Shown in pieces: positions 48,777 through 59,599 of a stretch of 64,000 bases of DNA (position 1 is the first letter of the stretch; every line of letters begins with the position of its first letter). The translations under genes were made by a program, and so were the position numbers. The notes beneath the pieces are model-generated. The model saw nothing but the letters and a program-made list of their open reading frames with translations, was not told where the DNA came from and ran no database searches. Source of the DNA: Plazaster borealis (taxonomy: Eukaryota > Echinodermata > Asteroidea > Forcipulatida > Labidiasteridae); assembly GCA_021014325.1 (NCBI GenBank), contig CM037466.1:13976765-14040764 (forward strand). The letters are read 5' to 3'.

Positions 48777-49320
48777 GAAAAGTCGCAGAACTTTATTTTG
48801 AAGTCCCCAAAACCACTTCGTCTGAAAATGATATTTTTGCCAATAATGTTATCTATATTAAAAAAATAAATATAATATATTTCACAGGTGTGTTATTTAC
48901 ATACCTGTATTTGCTTATCTAAGCATTGTCTAGGTCAGAATACGTAGGCCGGGTCTTAAAAGGACAAGGTCGCGGTATGTTGATTGTAAACACTGTACCC
49001 ACTGACGAATTTTAAGTTACAGGCCTGTCCCAACTTGTTTCAAATGCCGATTGATAACTATTGTCTTTTTTTTCGGCTGGCACGCGACGGGGTTGGGCAA
49101 AGTTCGCCCGTGCATGCACACGGCGAACTTAGGGGCATTACGTCAAGGTAAAATCCCGCAGTCGTCATCAGTGCGATTTCGCAATCAATATAATAGTTTT
49201 TGGGTGTTTTTTTTTAACTGGGCACTAAGGTATATCTGTTATTTTGTATGTAATATACTTTTTTAATTTGTGTAAGTTTTATCAACTGTAATTTTATGAA
49301 AGCTCACCTGCGCGATATAG
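48777..49320. other. intergenic, no gene recognised
   Basis: AT-rich. No supported feature. Confidence 0.4.
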
Positions 49321-49363
49321 TAACAAATTTCCAATCATCGTTATAGATTCACAATCCGTCAGT

Positions 49364-49770
49364 ACGGACTCACAATCTGTTATAAGTATACGGTTTCACA
49401 ATCCGTTATTACGGATACACAATCCGTTATAACGGATTTACAATCCGGATCAATCCGTTATTACGGATTCACAATCCGTTATACGGATTCACAATCCGTT
49501 ATTACGGATTCACAATCCGTTATTACGGATACACAAACCATTGGGCCTCTACGGAATTAACTGTGAATTCGTAATAACGGACTGTGAATCCGTAATAACA
49601 GATTATGAATCCGTAATAACGGATTCTTAATCCATAATAACGCGGATTCTTAATCCGTAATAATAGATTATAAATACGTAATAATAGATTATAAATACGT
49701 AACGGGTAATGAATCCGTAATAACGGATTACGAATCTGTAATAACGGATTCTTAATCCGTAATAACGGAT
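49364..49770. repeat. ~21-bp ACGGATT/AATCCGT array with orientation switch
   Basis: The left half (49364-49535) repeats CACAATCCGTTATTACGGAT. The right half (49565-49770) repeats the complement style GAATCCGTAATAACGGATTA. The unit AATCCGT-TATT-ACGGATT is itself self-complementary. The switch lies near 49540. Confidence 0.9.
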
Positions 49771-50232
49771 AAGAAATGTATTTTTTGTTGGCGCTATGGG
49801 CTTTCGTTTAATTTGTGTATGTGGTTTTATTTCTATTTCTGTGCTTTTATGATGGCCCATTGAAAATCATCTTCGAGGTGACATGGCTGCCAAAAAACAA
49901 AAACAAAATCGAAATCATAATTTCCACGTCAATTCAAAATTGTATTGTCCTTTTAACCGCCCTCAAAAATTTGCACAAAAATAATTGAATTAGATTAATA
50001 ATAAACAAAAATGATGTGCGTTTCTACAAAGACATGACACAAACACAAAGGGTTCTTCACAAGAGATCATCCAAAAATAGTTTTAATTTCATGTTTTGCA
50101 TAGACGTCGCTTCAAACAAAAATAATTCTAACCACATTTTTTTATTGACACGGCATCACTAACACGTTCTGTATCGAATAACACCCACAGTAAACATCCA
50201 TTATCGCACAGAGAATAAAATCAAAGAACTTT

Positions 50233-50643
50233 TTAAAGGGTCTGTATTTTTTATTATACGTTTGGTAATGACTCTGAAAAATAATGGCAATAAAAACTTA
50301 CTTGGTAAGAAGTACAGCAGCTTTGGATAGTATGATGCATTTTGAGAAACTTTTCACTTGTAAGTACTGCGGTTATGGAAAAAGGTGTCACTTTTTATCC
50401 TCAAACATTTGAATCTGAGAAGCGTAATACTGGCAGTAACGTCTCTCAGATTGTGTATACCAATGCAGATTATTCTTCCTGCGTGGACATAACCGCTCCA
50501 GATTTTCGGCAACATCTCAAAAACGCTACCTCCTTTTGAAATGAAATTTTCACAGGTTAGTTTTATGGTATATATCTACAACTATGTTATAGGATTGAAA
50601 CAAACAGTGGGTTCCAATTACCAAACGTATATAATCCCTTTAA
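50233..50643 (+). mobile_element. MITE family B, copy B4
   Basis: TTAA at 50233-50236 and 50640-50643. The internal sequence follows B1/B2. The left terminal repeat has a TATTTTTTATT insertion before ACGTTTGG. Confidence 0.8.
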
Positions 50644-51381
50644 GGGCAGACTCTCGTTCCTATGTTAAAAAAATAAATTAAGTAAATTAAATTACGACAA
50701 ACTAAACACACCTTTTTCCAATCAGATTAATCATTAATTGCAAATCAAATCAGTAGAAAAAATATATAAAATATTCTTCTTCATAATACAAAATGTACAA
50801 ACTCTATTGTATCAAAAGTAGAAAAACTAGCTACTTCGGAATGGAAGACAAAATAATGTTTGTTGAAAACAATGACAAAGAAATCTTTACATTATGTTAC
50901 GGCATGTTGTGACGTACCTGATTATAGGGAGGTACACATGCCTTTCACTGAGGGATTGTTTTTTATCCTTCTCAAATTATTAGGGGTTGAATCTGGTCTA
51001 GAGGGGATAACAAATTTGTTCCTGTGTATTGATCGGTATCCAATATTATTAATCTGTGTCCAATATTATTCATCGGTATCCAATATTATCAATCGGTATC
51101 CAATGTTCCCTTTAATGGTTTTCCCTTGTGGTTATAACTTGATAAAACACTTAGTGATTAAACTTTAGTTTTTGACTAAGAAACAAGACTCGAGTAAAGT
51201 GAAATAGAGATCAAACTATAGTGACAATGTTTAGACATTAATTTTCTCCTATAGAGAAAACAATTTTTTGGCATTTTCCAATTTATGATTTGTCTATTTT
51301 AATATTCGGCCTCAGCGGCATACATCATTTACTTAAGTTTACAAAATATATTAAATTCACAAAAAACACATTTCGAAAATA
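50644..51381. other. 3' flank of gene 2
   Basis: AT-rich. A short tandem repeat of about four units (TCGGTATCCAATATTAT) lies at 51030-51106. No coding evidence. Confidence 0.5.
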
Positions 51382-51387
51382 TTTATT
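51382..51387 (-). terminator. candidate poly(A) signal of gene 2
   Basis: TTTATT on the plus strand is AATAAA on the transcript strand, 65 bp past the stop codon. This would give an unusually short 3' UTR for a HES gene; further downstream signals may also be used. Confidence 0.4.
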
Positions 51388-51451
51388 TAAAATAATATGA
51401 AAATAGAAACACTTCAAAATGTTATCTCGGAGTTAACATCTAAACAATTGT

Positions 51452-52545
51452 CTACCATGGTCTCCACATTGGATCGTCGTCCCCCGACACTTCATAATTT
51501 GGATAAACACCCGACAGTCGAATGGGACGTCCCATCTGCTCTCGTGGTTTCTCGTGAGCGGCTAGTCTGGGTGGCGAGATTTCGGCATTAAAAGGGAAAG
51601 AAATGGCGAGCGGCGGGGCGATGATTGAGGGGGCGACAGCTCCTGGTCGCGGTGATATGAGCTGTGAAGCTGGTATCGGAATCGCAGTCCAGGCAGCGTG
51701 TTGGCCATCGATGGTCGTAGCTGGCGCTGTTGACGTCGTTCTTGGGCTTGCCGTGGACGCAGGTGAGACTGCGGGGCTGACATCGCCGGAGCGTTCTGCC
51801 GTTACAGTTGCAGCAGGACTTGGCTTTTGAAAAGCGACTACCCCGGGGAGCGAGCTGATAGCGTTTGCTGTTGGGGCATAGACAGGAATTAGATGGGTAG
51901 GTACCTGGCCGCCGGGGAGAGACTGGCTCGGCAGTACGAGCGTGATCATATCGTTGAAATGAGGCAGGTGCACGGACGCTTTTGTTGGTAGGTTTTGTGC
52001 GACGATTACAGACGGCGTGTTCGCCCCCTTGGCGACCGGCGTGTCAGATTGGGACGAGGTCGTCACGGGGAGTTGGTGGTCCTGCACGATTGATGCCTGA
52101 CGGGTGAGCCCAGTCCTCGCCCCCTCTACCTTGGGTGAGGTCAGGAACGTCGCAGCCGGCTGCCGTCCCACGGCTACTTTATGGGATCTGCTCGGCGGCG
52201 GTGTGGGGAAGTTCGCATATGGTGGCTGGGCGGAGTTGACTTGGATTGATGGACTGGGGCGAGCCATGGCTTCCAATCCGAGTGACGTGGCGGCTGGTTT
52301 TGGGGATGGCTGCACGTGATTGGTTCCTTGAGTCTGTGAATGGGGACCGCCGGCAAATTTGATTGGTTGCTGTCCACGGTGCTGTTGCTGGGAGGTGCAC
52401 AGCCCAGCAAGGTGACCCAAGAGGCGGGCCCGTACCTCCGGGTTCTCATCCATCGCCCCGCCGAGGTAACGCGAAACTTCCCCCATGCACTCTGCGAACC
52501 CCGTCCGGTACTTCGTAAGAACTGCCGGGTCGACATCTACCGAAG
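51452..52545 (-). CDS. hes1-like: gene 2 coding exon 4 (Orange, WRPW)
   Basis: Acceptor TTTATAG; the frame joins exon 3 in phase 1 to give a threonine at the junction. It encodes the Orange domain, the [13 protein letters not shown] motif and the C-terminal MWRPW before the stop. Several long frames on other strands here are composition artefacts of the GC-rich exon. Confidence 0.95.
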
Positions 52546-55500
52546 CTATAAATAACATAAGAAAGAAACACATGAGACTTGAACTTCCAGACGTAATGCA
52601 TCATTCACTCACACAACAGCAGTCGGGACTTACCAAGGCCCATTGATTGTCAGCTATTTGAAATTGAACATTGATTTCAACACCGTAACCCATAGTCGCT
52701 GCTTTATCAAATTTAGATTAAGCGCATTCTATAGAAACGAATCCCTTTTTGATACTCAGAAATTATTATACGGGGGATAAGAAATAACACCCGTCTTCTT
52801 TACAACCAAGAGGGAGGTTTTGAAACTACATTAACATAGGCCCTAATACTCTTATTGACTTTTGTAAATTTAAGTTTATACAATGGTTAAACATTCTCAG
52901 GAAAAAAATCGACTTCTAAACTGAAAAAATCGACTTCTAAACTGATACCCATCATGAAATTTGTATCAAATTCAGATTAACTACCAAGTATTAAACCACA
53001 AGGGAAACTGACTTGGTAAATCTTTTTAGGGAGACCGTCAACATGGCTAGATAGCTCAGTCGGAAAAATGCCGGCACGTTAATCCGGAGGTCGCTGGATC
53101 AAGTCCTGCTTTGTGTCAATTTGTCCTTGTTCAACCCTGAATCGTTAAATTCAGATTAACCGTGGAAAGTTTTAATATTCGACCAACTCACTGTTTCAAT
53201 GAAATTTAGGATTTGTTGCGAACTTGGAAAAATGTAATAATGATAATAATAATTTTAGATTTTTATTGCGCCCCTTACATACACAAATTATCAAAAGTTG
53301 CATGGCCCCAATCGAAATATTTTGTTTTCTCTCTCTGAACGACTTTTGACAGATGATACTGTTTCAAAACGAAAAACATACATAATTTTTTGCATGTCAC
53401 GGACAATGCACAGAATGCATGTAACCTCCAAAATTGTTTGTACATATCTGATGGACGTGAGATAATGTCGGGAACCCGACAATAATGCATTTTTAGTCTT
53501 ACATTAACCACCACTGATCATTGGCGGATTTTGTCGTGCAATATCACAAATGGAAGCTTAAACTTTCTCGAACATACAAAAATAGCTATTTAAAATGTGA
53601 ATTATAATTTTCTGGTAAAATCTGCCTGCATTTTTTGTTTAATTTAACGAAAATCTTTCCTCTGACTGGATATACCAACTGACGAGAGTTACCATGCCAA
53701 CAATTTGTTTGTAATAAATCATATATACAGGCCTGACTATAATTCATAAGCATCGACACCTTTTTAACGCAACCTTTCACAAGTCTATTCTCTTTTTATT
53801 GTGCCATAATCGAAAGAGGTAAAATGCATTTTGGGGTGTTTTTTTTGCAAGAAGGGTATCAATCATTTTAGGTTAGACCGTGGGATCTTTTTGAATTGAT
53901 TGGTAAACTGAAACTCGCGTTGGTCCAACATTTTACTACGGTTTCACTTTCATTTGGAGTCCGTGTTTACTGCAGCAGTTGCTACCGACAAAAGGTGTTG
54001 TTTTGGCTTCTTTTCTCATGCGCTTGTCGTAGTTTCAACATACTCACTCTCGAGGACCGTTCGTGTTTGTTTATTTCCTTTTTCACCAGACAATGCTTGT
54101 ATCACTTAAAAGCCCGAATACCCGAAGCCTGTTCAGTTGAAGGTGTTCTGAGTGGTTTTCACAATTCGCAGTCACACCCCAGGTAAATTTAGATGCAAAT
54201 AATGACTTTTGTTTCGTAGCGATAGGCCCAGATATAGACTTATTTATAGAGGCCCCTTTCTAAACCACTGATTTGGCTTGGGGCTCCGGATCAGGCCCCG
54301 TCAGGTTTTTTTTAAACGTTCGGTGTTTTTGTTTTCTTTGGCGGGCTCCAAACAGACGGACAAGAGCCTAAGCCAAAATCATTGTTTCGAAAAGGGACCA
54401 TTTTCGTCTTGCTCCCTGACTGGAGTCAATTCATGAACACTGATTCCCATTACATTTATATAATTGAAGGAACACCTGTTTACGTTCAGCCTCAATTTAG
54501 TTCCATTGGTGTGAATGGGGAGAAAACAAGATGGCCACACCATGGGGAGTAAACTCATATATAGTAAAACCGAAACTTATATTTAAAAAAACTTGGAAGA
54601 AAGCTCACATGATTGTCCACTTACTTTTGACTTGTTGGCGCTGGACGTTACGTAAGTACCGGACTGTCATTTCCAAGATGTCAGCCTTCTCCAGCTTGGA
54701 ATGACGAGGATTCTGCAAACAAACAAAAACAGAATATAAAATACACTAATGAGGATATATAACTTTCATTTCAGTTTCCATGTTTCCATCCTCAACAAAT
54801 TTGTAATAGTAAAAAGAACCTAAAAGTTAAAAAAAAAATCATGATGAGAATTACAGCTTAGGTTCAATCTAAAATAATTTAGTTAAAGGAAACAGACAAA
54901 ATGTAAGTCTAAATTAAGGCCAAGTAACTTGGACAAATAATTCGGTTGATTTTTCTTTTTTTTTCAGAAAGAGCAGGATGAGAGCCTTGATAAATTTTAT
55001 TGTTTAATTATTTGTTTTTCAAGGAGGAAAGCCAAAAGTAAATATTTGCTGGTTTTGTAGAACTTAGAAGGGTCAAGTATGTGTAAATTAAATCAATCTT
55101 AAGAAGAATTGTGCCAAGATGAAGCAAAAATATATGAACGATTTAAGCTTTTGGGGCACAAATTTAAAAAGAATAATATAATAAAAGGGCGCGGCTTTAA
55201 AAAAGGGCGGGACGATCAATTGCTTTTTTGTTAACTTGGCCCAAGTCCTTTATCTTCAGTTTTTCCTTTCATGTGAACCAACACATTCATATACCATTTC
55301 TTTGCAAATTCGAGTTATATATTCATAAATAACCCTAAACATTCAACGAAACAAAAAGGTAGACTTTGTTTCCCCAAAAAACATGGGTAAGTTTTATGTA
55401 AATTACAGTCCACCATTTTACTGTGAGTTTTCCCCGATTTTATGTGTACAAAAGGACATACCGTACTTAAGACTATCAAAGATTAGATTTGTAAACAACC

Positions 55501-58500
55501 AATGATTCAAATGGTTTGTTTATCTGAAAGAAATCATCAACTGTAAAGTTTTTGCGTGGTTTGGTTCAGAAGGGTCGATAATCTGCCTATTACAAAATAA
55601 CCCCGGCGTTATAATAGGGGCATTGCACAATCTATAACGGGTAACTTTGTAGATTGCGCGCATGACAGCTTACAGAAGTGACGTGTCAACTACACCCCTC
55701 ATGAATAATTCATGTTTTTGCACGGCCTTATTAATTATGTATGCAGCGTCGCGTTGTCATCATGTCCGTAAATACAAATGATATCACAAAAAGTTGCAAA
55801 TCGGGCAGGTCTGCTCATGTCTGTGTTTATTTACATTAGCTCAATTTAATGGCAGAGGGGATAATTCAATTTGCGCTCACAACGAAGGATACAATAAAAT
55901 AACGAGGAGGAAATGAAATTAAGACGACAAAAGAAATGTCAGATTCTTGTGTAACTTTTTAAGTCCAGGAAAAAGGAAATCTGTGAAATTGTATTTCCGC
56001 GTTCAGGTTGAATAACACCCAAATGAGTGCCTTTGTTGCTAACACGTCAAAGTCCAGATGAAGTTTTGGGGTAGAATTGGTGGTGAGAATTTACGATAAA
56101 TCACACATTCTTTTTTATGCAATGTCTTGTAAGACGTAAAGCTTCGCAAAAAAACAGAATTTTGAAGGAGAACCGCCGCAAGAAGACAAGTATTCGGTAA
56201 TTAAATAATTGACTGTCAAACATGAAATTGCAAAGACAGGTTATTCCTTGAATTTGCTAGGATTATGTGCGGAGTTTGATGAGAATGCACGACTTAAATT
56301 ACACCTTAAATACAATATCTTGTGAAGACTTTAAGTTTTGCATGGTTGAAAAAATAACTCTGTTTGGAAACAGGGTGTGTGTTTGGGAGCACCAGTGCGA
56401 ATTGTAACTTAATATAAGTAGGATTTGAAACTTTGCATGGTTGAGATACAATCTAGTAGGGTTTGCAGTATATACACCGTGTACAAACATGGGTATGATT
56501 TGAAACTTTGCATGGTGAAGATACAATCTACAGTAAGGTTTGCAGTAACAACGTGTACATGAGTAGGATTTGAAACTTTGCAAGGTGGAGATACAATCTA
56601 GTAAGGTTTGCAGAGATAGGATTTAATACTTTGAATGGTGGAGATACAATCTAGTAAGGTTTGCAGTAACACCATGTACATGATTTGAAACTTTTAATGG
56701 TGGAGATACAATCTAGTAAGGTTTGTGGTAACACCATGTACAGGAGTAGGATTTGAAACTTTGCATGGTGGAGATACAATCTAGTAAGGTTTGCAGTAAC
56801 ACCATATATGAGTTAGGTTTTAATACTATGCATGGTGGAGATACAATCTAGTAAGGTTTGCAGTAACACCATGTACATGATTTGAAACTTTTAATGGTGG
56901 AGATACAATCTAGTAAGGTTTGTGGTAACACCATGTACATGAGTAGGATTTGAAACCTTGCATGGTGGAGATACAGTCTAGTAAGGTGTGCAGTAACACC
57001 ATGTACATGAGTAGGATTTGAAACTTTTCATGGTGGAGGTACAATCTAGTAAGATTTGCGGAGACACCTTGTGACCAAATCTCTTTTATGAGCTGTGGTG
57101 ATTCTGAGAACCTGTGGTTTAACAACTCGACGGTTCATTCAGTGTGCTCAGATCGTTTTCCTGAAGACCACCAGAGCACACGGGTCGAAACGTCGAGTTT
57201 TTAAACCACATAATCTACCCACAACAACCACAGCCCATCAAAGAGATTGAATCATTATGATGTCTCAGTACTTTTTTGTTCTGGTTCTGCGCATTAATTC
57301 CATTTGCAGGGGCTCGTGGCTATTTTGTGTACTAAGCCACACCCCTCCCCCTTAACTTGGACTACCACTTTTAGTTCAATGCAACTAATGGCAGGTTCTC
57401 CCTAGAGTTTGTTGGATATGGTTGGAGCAAGGAATGAACACTGCTCCGTAACCCATGATGATTGGCATTGGGCCAGTGCAGTCATGCTAATATGTTCAGA
57501 GTCCAAAGGTTTAGTATTGTCAAGTCACATGTACCATTATATCATATGAATAATACATAAACATATAACTGGTTTTGTTCACCCAATTATGGGATGACCT
57601 TTTTTACCCGTGCTTCCAAAAATCTCATGTTTTGTTTTGAAATCATGATAGTTGAGACAAAATTGTTTTTTCACTCAATTATAGGATGGCGTTTTTACCT
57701 GTGCTTCCACAAATCTCATGTTTTGTTTTGAAATCATGATAGTTGAGACAAAATTGTTATCACACAAACAAAAAGGGTGAACTGTTTTTCAGTGATGGGA
57801 AATTATTATTGTTATTATTTCTTGAATTTGGAACCTACATTTTTGTTGAGCCCATCAAGAACCAAAGACTTAAGCTGCAGTAGACTCTCGTTAATTCTCG
57901 CCCTACGTCTCTTCTCCATGGCCGGCTTGGATGCCTGTCAAAAATACCAACAGAAAGAATAAAAAACTTCTTATTGATTGGATCATCTTTTTGCAGAATG
58001 TATATCTTCAGATCATGATGTTAGATGACAATACATATATTTTCTTTAAAGGCACTGAACACGTTTGGTAATTGTGTTCTCGCTTGGTGTATCCCAACAT
58101 ATGCATAAAATAACAAGCCTGTGAAAATTTGGGCTCAATTGGTCATCGAAGTTGCAAGAAAATGATGAAAGAAAAAACACCCTTGTTGTACAAATTTGTG
58201 TGCTTTCAGATAGGAATAAAAAATTCTTGCAATAAGTTTTTTTGTTATTTTTAGTGAGAAATTACCTCTTTCTCAAAAACTACGTTACTTCAGAGGGAGT
58301 CGTTTCCTACAATGTTTTATACTATCAACAGCTCTCCGTTGCTTGTTACCAAGTCTTGTTACCAAGTAAGTTTTTATGCTAATATTTGTTTTGAGTCATT
58401 ACCAAACGTGTACGATACCTTTAAGAAGACTTTGTGGAGTTTGACCGATATCTAAGGCTACTTAAAATAACATGTATAGAGCTTGAAGTGTTCATGGCTA

Positions 58501-58900
58501 GAAACGCAAAATCATTAAACAGAAATTCACTGAAATTGTTCGTCTTAAATATATGTTTAAATAAGAAGCCTCCTTGAAACTGTATACAACAAAATCACAT
58601 ATTATGATATTAAGTGACATGACATAAGTTATTGTAACCGTTTTTACCTTTTGTAACTAAACTTCCATAAGTTGATGATTCGACACAATCTCTACAATAC
58701 TTTGAAGATAATCAAAACATTGCATGAATTCGGGTCCACACTGCCCGGACGCACGCCCCTTTTACAACGAGACTGTATTTCTTTCACATGAATAATTAAT
58801 CAATCCATCTAATTATTATTTAATTATCTGAAGTAATAAGCTTAATTGATAACTTTTTAATCACCTTCATTGTTTGTTTCTCCGATGGTGCGCTAGTCAT
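51452..58900 (-). CDS. hes1-like: HES-family bHLH-Orange repressor, gene 2 (four coding exons)
   Basis: Joined minus-strand exons are 58900-58865, 57934-57839, 54712-54625 and 52545-51452, giving about 437 aa. The bHLH lies at ~12-70, with [14 protein letters not shown] (HES proline present) and [19 protein letters not shown]. The Orange domain is at ~81-123 ([17 protein letters not shown]). The tail holds [20 protein letters not shown], closely parallel to gene 1, then Ala/Pro/Ser/Thr-rich sequence and a terminal WRPW. Gene 1's polyglutamine run is absent, and the last exon is more GC-rich than its surroundings. Introns are 930, 3126 and 2079 bp; intron 1 holds a MITE and intron 2 a minisatellite. 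Exon 2 and 3 lengths and phases equal those of gene 1, so the two are paralogues by tandem duplication. Expected role: nuclear Groucho-dependent repressor, probably Notch-controlled. Confidence 0.95.
53042..53145 (+). mobile_element. tRNA-like SINE fragment in gene 2 intron 3
   Basis: GCTAGATAGCTCAGTCGG resembles an A box, CGTTAATCCGGAGG an anticodon-arm region, and GCTGGATCAAGTCC a mutated B box, followed by TTTGTCCTTGTTCAACCC. A functional tRNA is unlikely because the arms do not pair well and the B box is altered. Confidence 0.6.
53287..53625 (+). repeat. dispersed repeat family J, copy J2 (intron 3)
   Basis: Same orientation and block order as J1 at 31085-31400, including TGTTTCAAAACGAAAAAC and CAAAAATAGCTATTT. 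Confidence 0.65.
54248..54399. mobile_element. foldback element E, copy E2 (intron 3)
   Basis: Ends GAGGCCCCTTTCTAAACCAC and TTGTTTCGAAAAGGGACC are imperfect inverted repeats. The layout is like E1 (15843-15969), but the core is unrelated. Confidence 0.5.
54625..54712 (-). CDS. hes1-like: gene 2 coding exon 3 (helix 2)
   Basis: 88 nt, encoding [20 protein letters not shown] and on to QRQQVK plus one base. Acceptor TTTGCAG, donor GTAAGT. Confidence 0.95.
56320..57070 (+). repeat. ~68-bp minisatellite in gene 2 intron 2
   Basis: About 11 units carrying GTAGGATTTGAAACTTTGCA, GGTGGAGATACAATCTAG and TAAGGTTTGCAGTAACACC. Some units lack ~8 bp (GAGTAGG). The first unit is highly diverged. Confidence 0.92.
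57064..57245. repeat. nested inverted repeat after the minisatellite (intron 2)
   Basis: TGTGGTTTAACAACTCGACG pairs with CGTCGAGTTTTTAAACCACA, and inside it GTGTGCTC pairs with GAGCACAC. The outer AATCTCTTTTATGAGCTGTGG region is mirrored by CCACAGCCCATCAAAGAGATT. The tip contains CCTGAAGACC and GGTCGAAACGTCGAG. Confidence 0.7.
57839..57934 (-). CDS. hes1-like: gene 2 coding exon 2 (basic region, helix 1)
   Basis: 96 nt, phase 0 to 0, from [18 protein letters not shown] to DGLNKN. Acceptor TTGACAG, donor GTAGGT. A 96-nt exon 2 is also found in gene 1. Confidence 0.93.
58046..58424 (+). mobile_element. MITE family A, copy A13 (gene 2 intron 1)
   Basis: TTAA at both ends. The left arm has a short deletion after TTGGTAATTG. 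The right arm contains a 14-bp duplication (CTTGTTACCAAGTCTTGTTA). It lies on the strand opposite to transcription. Confidence 0.85.
58865..58900 (-). CDS. hes1-like: gene 2 coding exon 1
   Basis: Encodes [12 protein letters not shown]. An in-frame TAA lies ~60 nt upstream with no earlier ATG, and -3 is G. The donor is GTGATT, weaker than the other donors. The residues before SKP are MKA rather than the RKS usual in the family. The exon assignment is therefore likely but the least certain of the eight. Confidence 0.75.
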
Positions 58901-59118
58901 CTCGGCTTGACGATCAACCCGGTAGATGTATCGGAATGTTGACCAACTGTACCCGATTTATTAATAAAGAAGGGCACACACGTATAGGCATGTATACACC
59001 ACTTGGATTAGATTACTGGATTTATGGCGACCTCTTCGTCATGTAATCATCGACCATGCCTCGGTGGTTCGGTGACAGTTCGAGTATGATTCTCTCTACG
59101 CATCGGAATGGCTCGGGT

Positions 59119-59152
59119 TTTTTTTCTTTTCTTTCTCTCTCTTTCTCTTTCT
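59119..59152 (+). repeat. TTTCTC-rich pyrimidine tract
   Basis: TTCTTTTCTTTCTCTCTC-type low complexity in the gene 2 upstream region, between the ATG and the proximal CSL site. Confidence 0.8.
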
Positions 59153-59218
59153 GACTGAAGGGGGGGACCTTCGCGTAATACCTGGAGATGTGGTCGTGTG
59201 AATCCACCGCTGGAAGAT

Positions 59219-59569
59219 TTCCCACAGATCTACCCGTCGACCAATAGACACGTCCGAAACAATACCGTCTTGGGAGGCTTTTGTCTACCCACTCGCGACC
59301 GAGCCGACCGGATTGGCTGAAGTTAATGGCAGCCATTGTTGGGAGGTGCAAGCCCATTGGCCGGCTAACGTGACGACGTCATCGATGCATAGGGTAATTA
59401 TCGCTGACAGTTGACCCGATTTTGTTTTGCATCCGTGAGAAATGTGGCTGCGCACGTGCCGAGTCCTTCGCTTATCACCAGGCAGCGAGCGTGTGGACAA
59501 ACGTGGGAAAACCACGCCCCCAGACTAGACCCCAGCACGCAGGTACACACAGGTATGACCGGTAAACAA
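59219..59569 (-). promoter_or_regulatory. gene 2 promoter module, parallel to gene 1
   Basis: On the plus strand in order: TTCCCACA (CSL core 59219-59225); GATTGGCTGAAGT at 59311 (inverted CCAAT); ATTGGCCGGCT at 59356-59366; CACGTGCC from 59453; CGTGGGAAAACCACGCCC at 59502-59519; GGTAAACAA at 59561-59569. The CSL cores lie ~319 and ~603 bp upstream of the ATG, against ~290 and ~592 bp for gene 1. Confidence 0.75.
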
Positions 59570-59599
59570 GTACCGTGTCGGTCACAGGAGTACGCGGCA

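Noticed and set aside
51603..52555. several plus-strand and alternate-frame ORFs over gene 2 exon 4
   Set aside because: Composition shadows of the GC-rich coding exon; only the WRPW-ending frame carries domains and splice agreement.
53042..53145. functional tRNA gene
   Set aside because: The A-box region is good but the B box is mutated, the arms pair poorly, and a SINE-like tail follows.
56320..57070. CRISPR-like or coding repeat
   Set aside because: Units are contiguous without unique spacers and frames are broken; an ordinary minisatellite in an intron of a eukaryotic gene.
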